Both the position numbers and the translations under genes were made by a program. A stretch of DNA of 7,872 nucleotides, taken from positions 1 through 7,872 of the forward strand of contig JABXJV010000190.1 of the NCBI GenBank assembly GCA_013375355.1. The letters are read 5' to 3'. This document shows positions 1 to 7,162 of this stretch, piece by piece. Under the pieces are notes generated by a model. That model was not told the DNA's origin, made no database searches, and saw nothing but the letters and a program-made list of their open reading frames with translations. Source of the DNA: Candidatus Helarchaeota archaeon (GTDB taxonomy: Archaea > Asgardarchaeota > Lokiarchaeia > Helarchaeales > JABXJV01). Position 1 is the stretch's first letter. Every line of letters begins with the position of its first letter.

Positions 1-117
1 CCCCAGACCCTAAGTCGGCTACCCTTGGGAGGAAGTTGTCTACTTGCTCTCTCAAAACAAATAATGTCGAAAGATTTAAAGGTGGAAATCTGCCAAATTA
101 AAAATCAAAGGAATTGA
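1..117. other. G+C-rich edge segment, possible end of a gene or structured RNA
   Basis: The first 60 bases are about 52% G+C, whereas the next 60 are about 27%, so the composition changes sharply. Bases 27-31 and 33-36 can pair with 47-51 and 42-45 around a five-base loop, with one G.G mismatch at 32/46. Two plus-strand frames are open from the left edge, one ending at the TAA at 105-107 and one at the TGA at 115-117. One minus-strand frame is also open leftward and would read ...RVADLGSG at the edge, which resembles a methyltransferase motif I, but it has no convincing start or ribosome site. The segment could be the 3' end of a coding gene, the end of a structured RNA or a mobile-element remnant. 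I do not recognise it. Confidence 0.3.
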
Positions 118-134
118 AAAATTCTCCTAATATC

Positions 135-143
135 AAAAAAAAA
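135..143 (-). terminator. Poly-T termination signal after the leftward gene cluster
   Basis: A run of nine A on the plus strand reads as T9 on the minus strand, about 40 bases after the stop codon of the membrane-protein gene at 183. Archaeal RNA polymerase commonly terminates at bare U-tracts without a stable hairpin, so this is a reasonable end point for the leftward transcript. A weak GAATT/AATTC stem with a GAAA loop lies just beyond it (111-124). In such A+T-rich DNA a nine-base run could also arise by chance. Confidence 0.45.
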
Positions 144-182
144 TTAAATTATTTTAGAAGATTACTTAATCCAGAATATAAT

Positions 183-1664
183 TTAATCTAGGGCATTTAT
201 TTTATCATTTATTTTTTGTAGCGTATTTTTATCAAATATTACAACATCTTCTATAATTATAAATCCAAATTCTGCTGCCCAATCAAAAATTATTTCATTA
301 AATGTCTTCTTATCCATGTCTAATGCATCCCGCATTGTGTCGAATTTTATTCTATCTGAAACTTGCACTATAATTTTCAATTTTTTAATTCTATTTATAT
401 CATCGGATTTTTTAATAGGTTCTATTCTGGATCTTTCCAGATCTTCTATCTGAGGCATTTTTCTTATTCTCTCTAATTCCCCCCTTATATCAGCTTCTAT
501 CTCTTTATCTACAAATTCTTCTTTAGGTTTTAATATTTCCATTGAATAAATTACTGCTCTAGATTCAATTATAAAGAATATACCAATTAAGTTGCTAAAG
601 GCAATTGTTAAAATTAAATTCAGCATAGATATAGTAAATATGGAAGGAGAACGAGAACTTATAAAAATAACTGGTGTATAGTAGTAACGATAAGTAAAAA
701 GTCTGGAAATATTTATTATTATAATAGATATTGTTCCATATATTGAATTAAAAATTCCTGAAATAAGAGTGAAAGTTGGATATCTTGTTTCGTCTTTTAT
801 TTTTATTAATCCTATACCAGTTAACATATAGAATATATAAAGTAGATAATAGGGGAAAAATAAAATTGCAGGAAAAATAGCACTAATAGAAACCCCAGAA
901 ATAAAAGAAATTATGAAGGCCGCATTAGCAAGTTTACTTCTATAAAATTTATGATATTCACGAACTCCATATCCCATTATACATATAGAACTGCCTGTTA
1001 AAACAAACATTATAAAAAAAATAATAGAATAATATCTATAGCGAAAGAGCCTATAAAATAATGGGGAAATAAATGTTATTAGAGTAAAAGTATAATATAA
1101 AATATTTCCTATTCCCCCCAGCATTAAAAACTTTCGAGATAGTATATCATTTCTTTTTTCTATGTCCGCTAATTTTTTTCTCCTTACAAATAAAATTGAA
1201 TTGAATATGATTCCTTGGATTGTTGTAATTAAATTTATTATAGTAAATACCAAAATCCAAGATGGCATGGTCGGTTGTAGAATATAAGAAATCAAAAAAA
1301 GATGTTTTAGAGGTGTCGAATTTGCAATAATGTACAGAATAAGATAAAATTCCTTCCAATGGTTCATCTGACCATAAATAGAAGCTATTAAAGGAGAAAA
1401 AATAAAACTTAGAATCCAGGTTGGTATAGCTAATCCAAATCCAATATTTATTAAATCAGGTCTATTTTCATCTGTTCCTATTAGATACATAATTACAGAT
1501 GGAATAGAAAGACCAAAAAAAATGGAGAATAAAACAACTAAAAATATTCTAGTGTATGGACGTATTTCTATTGTTAATAATCCAATAAATAAGATTATTG
1601 GAATAATTATTAAACTAGTTAATATAATGCTTATATAAAGTGAAACTTTATCATTAGTTCCCAT
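183..1664 (-). CDS. Multi-pass membrane protein with a C-terminal winged-helix/PCI-like domain
   Basis: I do not recognise a named family. Residues 8-370 hold about ten hydrophobic segments (roughly 8-32, 38-62, 72-97, 104-128, 134-160, 178-203, 212-232, 245-289, 296-320, 342-366), so it is an integral membrane protein. After a charged linker (378-425, rich in E, K and R and probably helical), residues 426-490 form a small soluble module with the pattern beta-strand, VSDRIKFDTMRDAL, DKKTFNEIIFDWAAEFGF, beta-hairpin. This resembles the winged-helix part of PCI-type or helix-turn-helix domains. No transport, enzyme or metal-binding motif is visible. The ATG start is preceded by GAGGT at 1668-1672 with an unusually short three-base spacer, and no other plausible start lies nearby. 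It is last in the leftward cluster, 95 bases after the BpsA-like gene. Coding is secure; function is unknown. Confidence 0.85.
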   Translation of the reverse strand: MGTNDKVSLYISIILTSLIIIPIILFIGLLTIEIRPYTRIFLVVLFSIFFGLSIPSVIMYLIGTDENRPDLINIGFGLAIPTWILSFIFSPLIASIYGQMNHWKEFYLILYIIANSTPLKHLFLISYILQPTMPSWILVFTIINLITTIQGIIFNSILFVRRKKLADIEKRNDILSRKFLMLGGIGNILYYTFTLITFISPLFYRLFRYRYYSIIFFIMFVLTGSSICIMGYGVREYHKFYRSKLANAAFIISFISGVSISAIFPAILFFPYYLLYIFYMLTGIGLIKIKDETRYPTFTLISGIFNSIYGTISIIIINISRLFTYRYYYTPVIFISSRSPSIFTISMLNLILTIAFSNLIGIFFIIESRAVIYSMEILKPKEEFVDKEIEADIRGELERIRKMPQIEDLERSRIEPIKKSDDINRIKKLKIIVQVSDRIKFDTMRDALDMDKKTFNEIIFDWAAEFGFIIIEDVVIFDKNTLQKINDKINALD

Positions 1665-1759
1665 TTAACCTCATCCTAGAAATTAATTAATTTATAACTA
1701 GTATAATAATTTGAAATTTTTTCTTTTTAAGGATTATGAATAACTCACAATTTATTAGG

Positions 1760-3487
1760 TTATTTAAATTCATCCAATAACTTTTTTATTAGAATTTCTA
1801 ATTCATCTTCAGAAAGTTGTCCAAATCGCAAATCTAGTAAGTAGTTTGGTAATCCCAAGCTACGTACCAGCATCATACTTTGTTTTTTAGTCATTTTTCC
1901 CCCTATTTTTTTATGATATATGATAATACTTTCTTTTAAAGCATTAACTATTTTTTTTGTTCCTTGTTCAAGGGATTCTCGTAATATGTATTTGCTTGGT
2001 TCTAGGTCAAGTAATAATTCCTTGAGTATAGGCGTCACTCTATAAAGATATGTAATTTGAGAAAAACGTGGTTCATAAGCCTCTGGAGGAATTTCTGAAA
2101 GCAAATTCCATTTCCAGAATATTTCCAGTAGAATTTTTGTAATTAACGAAATATTAACCGTTGTTGATATCAGATCAATATTTTTAAATCGTATAGGAAG
2201 TGCCATATAAACACTTTTACATTCTTTAATTTGCATCCAGTCGATTATGGAATCTAAATCAATACAGGGAGATTCTATAACTAATTTTTCATAAATTAAT
2301 TGTTCAGAAGTATTTGGCTCGATATTTTTTATGACAACACCCTTTTCTTTGATTTGATTTTGCAAGGGTCCAAATGTTGGGCTTATAAATCCGATGGATT
2401 TAGGAGATCCTACTAAAAGCTCACGAAGAAGAATGTTAATTACTTTTTCTTGGATTAATTTATGCCTTATTGATTGTCCTATTAATTGAGCAAGGTCTTC
2501 TTTTTCTGTATATCCTGAATATATTGGTCCAATCATTTCAATAGGAAGCTTGATCGAATATTTCACAGGAAGTAATTTAAAAAGATGAGAAGTTGAGCCA
2601 ATAGATTGGGCCTTTAGATAAACGTTAAAATTTTCCAAAACAGTCCTTGCAACTAATCCTAGTTTATTTAAAAGTTCTTGAAATTGAGTTCCTATAAATA
2701 AATCATTTGGACTGTAACCAAAACAAGAATAAATTATTCCATTAGTAGTTAATGCATTTATTGCATGGGTTAGAAAAAGCCTAGCACCATTTATTGTAAA
2801 AGGTGGATCAGTAAAAACCACGTCAATTGAAGACAGTAATTCGCTAGGAAATCCTAATCTTAAATCTTGATGATGAGTTTTAATTTGAAATGAGTGTTCA
2901 TCAGCAATATTTTGAATTAGAGATAGTAATTGATCATCTATATCCACTACATGGATTTCTCTTGGACCCCCTTTTTTTGCTATCGCTAAAGAAGTTAAAT
3001 CGTAATCCCCCAAAAAAAGGATTTTTGAGTTGCTTAGGGCATCTTCTCTTTCTAAAAATAGAATTCTACGTAATAAAGTATTTATGGTTGCATTAAATTG
3101 ATCTAAAGAACGTTTTGGAGGAGATCTTTTTACCAAAATGTCCTTAAGGAATACAAATATTTCCTCTATTTCTTCTGTATAGTCCTCTAAATTAATCCAA
3201 TCATATTTTTTTATGTCACTCAATTTAAATTTATTTAAGAATTTTTGAAATACCTCTTTACCTTCCTTTGTAACTTTAATATATTCTGATGGGCTTAAAA
3301 GAAAGATTTGAAGAGGTTTAAGGATTTTAATTATGATAGATCTAGGAAGCCTGCTCATCTGGATAAGCTTATTCACAGTAAGCTCATATGAAGATAAAAT
3401 TATTGTTATTACATCTTTAAAATAACTGATCTGAACATCTGATTTGTTTATCAAATCAACAAGTTCATTTAAAGTAGGCTCAGCCAA
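1760..3487 (-). CDS. BpsA-like branched-chain polyamine synthase family protein with long C-terminal extension
   Basis: Related to N4-bis(aminopropyl)spermidine synthase (BpsA, formerly DUF43), which transfers aminopropyl groups from decarboxylated S-adenosylmethionine to spermidine in the cytoplasm. Residues 5-85 look like the family's N-terminal winged helix. The Rossmann-like catalytic part spans about 118-310, with DQ (129-130), LGDYDLTS (159-166), VVDIDDQLL (180-188), QDLR (207-210), TDPPFT (226-231) and FGYS (256-259). The family motif is normally GDDD; here the middle acid is Tyr162. Characterised BpsA enzymes are about 350 residues, so the ~255 C-terminal residues (about 320-575) are extra, and I recognise no domain in them. 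The start is TTG, supported by AAGGT seven bases upstream and by the absence of an in-frame ATG before residue 44. Family membership is firm. The exact substrate is not: the altered motif and extension could mean a different amine or a non-enzymatic role. Confidence 0.85.
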   Translation of the reverse strand: MAEPTLNELVDLINKSDVQISYFKDVITIILSSYELTVNKLIQMSRLPRSIIIKILKPLQIFLLSPSEYIKVTKEGKEVFQKFLNKFKLSDIKKYDWINLEDYTEEIEEIFVFLKDILVKRSPPKRSLDQFNATINTLLRRILFLEREDALSNSKILFLGDYDLTSLAIAKKGGPREIHVVDIDDQLLSLIQNIADEHSFQIKTHHQDLRLGFPSELLSSIDVVFTDPPFTINGARLFLTHAINALTTNGIIYSCFGYSPNDLFIGTQFQELLNKLGLVARTVLENFNVYLKAQSIGSTSHLFKLLPVKYSIKLPIEMIGPIYSGYTEKEDLAQLIGQSIRHKLIQEKVINILLRELLVGSPKSIGFISPTFGPLQNQIKEKGVVIKNIEPNTSEQLIYEKLVIESPCIDLDSIIDWMQIKECKSVYMALPIRFKNIDLISTTVNISLITKILLEIFWKWNLLSEIPPEAYEPRFSQITYLYRVTPILKELLLDLEPSKYILRESLEQGTKKIVNALKESIIIYHKKIGGKMTKKQSMMLVRSLGLPNYLLDLRFGQLSEDELEILIKKLLDEFK

Positions 3488-3494
3488 ATTTTTT

Positions 3495-3499
3495 ACCTT
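3495..3499 (-). promoter_or_regulatory. Ribosome binding site supporting a TTG start
   Basis: AAGGT on the minus strand lies seven bases before the TTG at 3485-3487. The in-frame codons further upstream run to a TAA at 3518-3520 without ATG or GTG, and the first internal ATG would remove 43 residues of the N-terminal winged helix. The TTG is therefore the best start for the BpsA-like gene. Confidence 0.6.
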
Positions 3500-3547
3500 A
3501 TACTTTATTAATAAATATTATTCAATTAATCATTTTGTTTAAATTAT

Positions 3548-4276
3548 TTACTTGGATTTGGTTGATAAATTTTCTAATGCTAGCGGAACAGATTCTTCTA
3601 CTTCTTGTGTAGTGACCATCCCTATTGCTACTGCAGATATATTATGCTCTTTTATATATTCATAAGCCTCCTTGGGATTAAGTCGTCCAGCGGCTAAAGT
3701 TTTCATTCCAACGAAAAACTTACCTGAATTATCCACTATACTTTCTAAAAGTTGCTGATCTTCCATAAACAATCCTAATTTATTAAATGGAACTAAAATA
3801 GCAGGACAATCTAAATCCGATTTCTCAATAAATGGTATTGTTTTAGTGGGTTCATGAGTGGCAATTCCAGGAATTCTATTAAACTCCCTAATTGTTTGAA
3901 TAATCATTTTTAGTTTTTCTTCTTTTCTCCTATCCGCAATGGCACCATGGATAAAAATAATTTCGGCTCCATAATCATTTAATTCTTCAATTCTATAGGG
4001 TTTAAACCAATACGTGCTCCCTAATACTGTAAACTCCGGAAACTTATCTCGTACAGGTTTTATTGCCTCTGCAACGCGTCCTATTGGGACTAATTCAATT
4101 CCCATTCCACCTTTTTCAGCAGTTGCAATCAAGAGTTCTAAAACATTTTCTGGATTGTTAGCGAATTTTTGACGCCAAAGTAATCCCTTTGGCCCAAATT
4201 GTCCTGCTCCCATGAAGGGTGAAGTTCCAATGGTAACAATTGGAATCTTTTTTCCTTCTAGCATTCTAAAAGACAT
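3548..4276 (-). CDS. Putative TIM-barrel protein distantly related to aldo/keto reductases
   Basis: A 242-residue soluble protein with alternating strands and helices. The N-terminus carries a glycine-rich motif, IGTSPFMGAGQFG (16-28), which I associate with an uncharacterised archaeal family. Other strand-end motifs are FIHGA (108-112), GIATHEP (137-143) and VPFN (162-165). Residues 187-229 (FFVGMKTLAAGRL, then AVAIGMVTTQEVEES) closely resemble the end of the aldo/keto reductase barrel, where the phosphate of NADP is normally held. It is shorter than typical reductases (about 270-330 residues), and the Asp/Tyr/Lys/His catalytic set is not evident, so reductase activity should not be assumed. 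The ATG is preceded by GGTGA with a four-base spacer; Met5 is an alternative. It is the first gene of the leftward cluster, 60 bases before the BpsA-like gene, which suggests but does not prove a shared pathway. Confidence 0.8.
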   Translation of the reverse strand: MSFRMLEGKKIPIVTIGTSPFMGAGQFGPKGLLWRQKFANNPENVLELLIATAEKGGMGIELVPIGRVAEAIKPVRDKFPEFTVLGSTYWFKPYRIEELNDYGAEIIFIHGAIADRRKEEKLKMIIQTIREFNRIPGIATHEPTKTIPFIEKSDLDCPAILVPFNKLGLFMEDQQLLESIVDNSGKFFVGMKTLAAGRLNPKEAYEYIKEHNISAVAIGMVTTQEVEESVPLALENLSTKSK

Positions 4277-4347
4277 TTATTCACCAATTTATTTAACAAT
4301 TAATATTTTTTATGAATATTAAGACTTTAATTTTTTAAAATCTAATC

Positions 4348-4354
4348 TATATAA
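4348..4354. promoter_or_regulatory. TATA-like box in the divergent intergenic region
   Basis: TATATAA (TTATATA on the other strand) lies in the 153-base gap between the leftward TIM-barrel gene and the rightward membrane gene. Read leftward it would place a transcript start about 25 bases on, giving the TIM-barrel gene a leader of about 45 bases that includes its GGTGA site. The element is nearly palindromic and could serve either direction. The whole gap is very A+T-rich, so this is tentative. Confidence 0.35.
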
Positions 4355-4400
4355 TTTTTAAAATTAAAAAAACTCACAAAATGCATTATTACAAAATTTT

Positions 4401-4408
4401 TTTAATAT
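4401..4408 (+). promoter_or_regulatory. TATA-like box for a probably leaderless transcript
   Basis: TTTAATAT is centred about 25 bases before the ATG at 4430, the spacing expected when an archaeal transcript begins at or next to its start codon. An A-rich stretch (acaaaa) just upstream could act as the TFB recognition element. No Shine-Dalgarno-like sequence precedes this ATG, unlike most genes in the window, which fits leaderless expression. Low base complexity limits confidence. Confidence 0.4.
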
Positions 4409-4429
4409 CCTTATTTTTACATTTAAGTT

Positions 4430-5584
4430 ATGGTAAAATTTTCGGAATCATCAATTTTTTTCCGCAGATTCACTAAAAAGGATAAAATATTTTTATTTTT
4501 TTCAGGCTTAGGATACCGAATTTTTTTCTTAATTCTTTCATTCCTCATTTTTGCTAATACAACAGACTTAGTTGACATGGTAGAAAAAGTTGCAATAGGA
4601 ATGGATTATTTTATCTCCGGTCAAAATCCCTATGGTAAAGCATATTTTTTGCATGCAGGTTTAAGTGGTATAAATTCGTGGTGGTATATTGACTTCTTTT
4701 ATCAATATCCCCCTTTATCATTTATTGCCTATCTACCTACCAAATTATATCCGAATAGTATGTATCCTTTAGATTTTCGTCCATCCTTTTACATTATGAA
4801 TTTATGTATTGATATGTATATCTTTTACAGGATGGTTAAATATGGAGTGCGCTGGCCAGCCGTGATTTTTTGGTTCAATCCGCTTTTTGGTATGCTTTTA
4901 AATTTTAGCAACATAGTTTCTCTTCCGCTGCTCTTTTTAACATTGGGATTAATAAATCAAGATAATCCTAAAAAAAATGCTTTATATCTTGGACTTGCGT
5001 CTCTTTCATATACTTATTCACTAATTGTTCTTGCTTTTTTCTTCTTTCATTACTTAGATAGAGATAATATTAAGCAATTTTTTATAGGGCTGCTCATACC
5101 TCTTTCGATTTTTTCTGTATTTTTAATATGGGATCCTATAGCATTTATTTCTAATCTATTTTTCTCTCAATTTGGTCATCCGCCCTATTCCTTTGAGAAT
5201 ACTCCATATGCAATTCCTATTCTTCATGTAGCTTCGTTTCCTCCCTATTTTTACACTTTTATAAAACCTTATAGTCCGACCATATATTTAGGTAGTGTGG
5301 GTTTAGTTCCTTGGATAAATGGATATTCAGGGATATTTTGGGGTGGTCTAATCATAACTCCCTATTTATACATGGGCATTTTTATAATTACACTATATTT
5401 AATATTTAGTTATTTTAAGTATCATCGAAAAGATATGTTTTATACCATTGGTTTTCCATTTATAATACTTGGACTTCTTGTACTCTCCACACCAGGAGGA
5501 TATGGTCATTATTCTATCATTCCATTAGGAGTGGCTGTCTTTGGTTGGCAATTTCGTATAAAACACGAGTCAAAAGAATCTTAA
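4430..5584 (+). CDS. Multi-pass membrane protein, putative GT-C-fold glycosyltransferase
   Basis: A 384-residue integral membrane protein with about nine hydrophobic segments (roughly 20-42, 95-105, 120-136, 142-174, 183-207, 214-238, 303-327, 337-353, 358-374). Its layout recalls GT-C enzymes that use polyprenyl-phosphate sugars (DUF2029/GT87-like). A long first extracytoplasmic loop after helix 1 contains D59, GQNPYGKAY (64-72) and YPPLSF (93-98), the typical 'G-x-N/D-P-Y ... Y-P-P' pattern, and GHYSIIPL (359-366) near the C-terminus resembles the conserved 'H-x-Y-x-x-x-x-P' of these proteins. If correct, it would transfer a sugar to a lipid or protein on the outer face of the membrane. The sugar and acceptor cannot be read from sequence. 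It stands alone between a divergent promoter region and the kinase gene, 105 bases upstream of the latter. Coding is secure; the family call is moderate. Confidence 0.8.
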   Translation: MVKFSESSIFFRRFTKKDKIFLFFSGLGYRIFFLILSFLIFANTTDLVDMVEKVAIGMDYFISGQNPYGKAYFLHAGLSGINSWWYIDFFYQYPPLSFIAYLPTKLYPNSMYPLDFRPSFYIMNLCIDMYIFYRMVKYGVRWPAVIFWFNPLFGMLLNFSNIVSLPLLFLTLGLINQDNPKKNALYLGLASLSYTYSLIVLAFFFFHYLDRDNIKQFFIGLLIPLSIFSVFLIWDPIAFISNLFFSQFGHPPYSFENTPYAIPILHVASFPPYFYTFIKPYSPTIYLGSVGLVPWINGYSGIFWGGLIITPYLYMGIFIITLYLIFSYFKYHRKDMFYTIGFPFIILGLLVLSTPGGYGHYSIIPLGVAVFGWQFRIKHESKES

Positions 5585-5676
5585 AATAAATTAAAACTTA
5601 CTATCAAATTTTTAAATTATAAGAAAAATAATATTCAAATAGATTTTCATTAATTCGATTAATTTAAAGAAATAAA

Positions 5677-5681
5677 GAGGT
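5677..5681 (+). promoter_or_regulatory. Strong Shine-Dalgarno site of the FGGY kinase gene
   Basis: GAGGT lies eight bases before the ATG at 5690, the best-placed ribosome site in the window. It selects this ATG over the out-of-frame ATG at 5694. A TTTTTAAATTAT stretch (5609-5620) further upstream is a possible TATA box, which would give a leader of about 50 bases and an independent promoter for the kinase and PadR genes. Confidence 0.55.
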
Positions 5682-5689
5682 TATAAGAA

Positions 5690-7159
5690 ATGGATGGAAA
5701 TCTCATCCTCATATTTGATGTGGGGACTACTGGTACTCGAACAATTATTTTTGATGTTCAAGGAAACGAAGTCGGGAGATCATATAAGGAATATCCCAAA
5801 GAAAAACAACCACCAGGTGTTTCAGAGCAAGATCCTAAAATTTGGTGGAATGCAATTAAAAATACAAGTGCAAATGCAATTAAAGCTGCAAAAATAGCCC
5901 CTAAGGATTTAGTTGGAATAAGTGCATGTTTTTTTAGAGCTACTACCGCAGCAATAGACAAAGATGGAAATGTTCTATATCCAGCAATTACTTGGATGGA
6001 CGAAAGAAAATCAGAATCAGCTGAAAAACATGCTGATTTAATTGGAGAATTGCGGAGAGCAATAAACAGAATTCTATGGATTAAAGATAACAAACCAGAT
6101 ATTTTTGAAAAAACATACAAATTCATTCAGCCAGATTCCTTCATATATAAAAAATTAGCTGATACTTTCGCGACAGATTATTCAAATGCTATTTATGGAA
6201 TTCTAGATTATGATACATTAAAATTATCTACTGATTTATCAGATCAATTTGGCATTCCCTTGGATAAATGGGTTGATGTTTACGAATCAGGCAAAGTTAT
6301 AGGCGAACTGACATCAGAAGCAGCAAGTGAACTTAACCTTCCAAAGGGATTACCAATAATAATGGGAGGAGCAGACCAACAATGTGCAGCATTAGGTCTT
6401 GGAACGATGATCGGTGAAATAAAAGCAACAACTGGAACAGGTACTTTTGTAAATGCTGTAACTGAAAAACCTGTCTTTGATAAAACAAATGTCTTATTTA
6501 CTTTACCACATGTTATTAAAGGAGAATGGGTATTGGAAGGAGCTATGCCTGGTACAGGAGCTGCATTAAGGTGGTTTAGAGATAATTTTTCAGAAAGACA
6601 ATGTATCGAGGCTGAATTACAAAATATAGATGCATTTAAATTATTAGAGGAAGAAGCAAAAGAAGTTCCTGCTGGATCTGGTGGACTTTTAATTATTCCT
6701 TTGTATTCCTTTATGAAGGCCACCATCCATGGTATGGGATTTGGTCACAGTCGCAGTTTTTGGATCCGAGCCATAATGGAATCTGCAGCATTAAGCATGA
6801 GATTATATTTGAGTTTTATTGAGCCAATGACTCAAAGAATTAAAGAACTTAAAATCGATGGTGGGGCAACAAAATCAGATTTATGGACTCAAATTCAAGC
6901 TGATGTAACAGGAAAGACCGTATTAATTCCAAAAGTCGTTGATGGGGCAGCTATGGGGGCTGCAATCCTTGGATTTCTCGGCACAAAAAATTATGGAACT
7001 GTAGATGATGCAGTTAAAAATATGGTAAAATATGTTGATAAAAAAGAACCCAATCCAGCGAATAAAAAGGTTTATAAAAAATTATTTCGTGTATTCGAAT
7101 CTGAAACAATTACCCTGCATGGTAAAAAACGGATAACAGGTAAAATCGGTATGTTATGA
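5690..7159 (+). CDS. FGGY-family carbohydrate/polyol kinase
   Basis: A cytoplasmic ATP-dependent sugar or polyol kinase, full length at 489 residues (glycerol kinase and xylulokinase are about 480-510). The N-terminal domain opens with the phosphate-binding motif FDVGTTGTR (9-17) and holds GISACFFRATT (76-86) and the substrate-side motif TWMDERKSESA (101-111). The second domain has GGADQQCAALG (226-236), where Asp229 is the expected catalytic base, then TTGTGTF (247-253), EGAMPGTGAALRWFRD (283-298) and the family signature DGGATKSDLWTQIQAD (390-405) followed by DGAAMGAA (418-425). The segment around 337-352 is abbreviated: the usual 'P-x-W-x-P-x-A-R-G' stretch is missing. The RATT motif resembles the sugar-binding RETT of glycerol kinase, and other parts look more like xylulokinase, so I give no substrate or gene symbol. 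It is joined to the downstream PadR gene by three bases and probably co-transcribed with it. Confidence 0.92.
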   Translation: MDGNLILIFDVGTTGTRTIIFDVQGNEVGRSYKEYPKEKQPPGVSEQDPKIWWNAIKNTSANAIKAAKIAPKDLVGISACFFRATTAAIDKDGNVLYPAITWMDERKSESAEKHADLIGELRRAINRILWIKDNKPDIFEKTYKFIQPDSFIYKKLADTFATDYSNAIYGILDYDTLKLSTDLSDQFGIPLDKWVDVYESGKVIGELTSEAASELNLPKGLPIIMGGADQQCAALGLGTMIGEIKATTGTGTFVNAVTEKPVFDKTNVLFTLPHVIKGEWVLEGAMPGTGAALRWFRDNFSERQCIEAELQNIDAFKLLEEEAKEVPAGSGGLLIIPLYSFMKATIHGMGFGHSRSFWIRAIMESAALSMRLYLSFIEPMTQRIKELKIDGGATKSDLWTQIQADVTGKTVLIPKVVDGAAMGAAILGFLGTKNYGTVDDAVKNMVKYVDKKEPNPANKKVYKKLFRVFESETITLHGKKRITGKIGML

Positions 7160-7162
7160 AAA

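Noticed and set aside
4..100. Leftward frame ending in RVADLGSG at the window edge, considered as the start of a methyltransferase gene
   Set aside because: No ATG or ribosome site; only a TTG could start it, the match is eight residues long, and two opposite-strand frames are equally open.
2890..3096. 68-codon plus-strand frame
   Set aside because: Antisense to the motif-bearing core of the BpsA-like gene, with no independent ribosome site or family pattern.
5649..5663. ATTAAT-TCG-ATTAAT repeat before the kinase gene, considered as a PadR operator
   Set aside because: ATTAAT is itself palindromic and common in such A+T-rich DNA. PadR operators typically resemble ATGT-n8-ACAT, which this does not match.
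5758..6126. 122-codon open frame on the minus strand
   Set aside because: It lies wholly antisense to the FGGY kinase N-terminal domain, whose motifs are intact, and its product shows no recognisable pattern.
6280..6726. 148-codon open frame on the minus strand
   Set aside because: Antisense to the kinase catalytic domain (including the region of Asp229); its serine- and proline-rich product is typical of a shadow frame.
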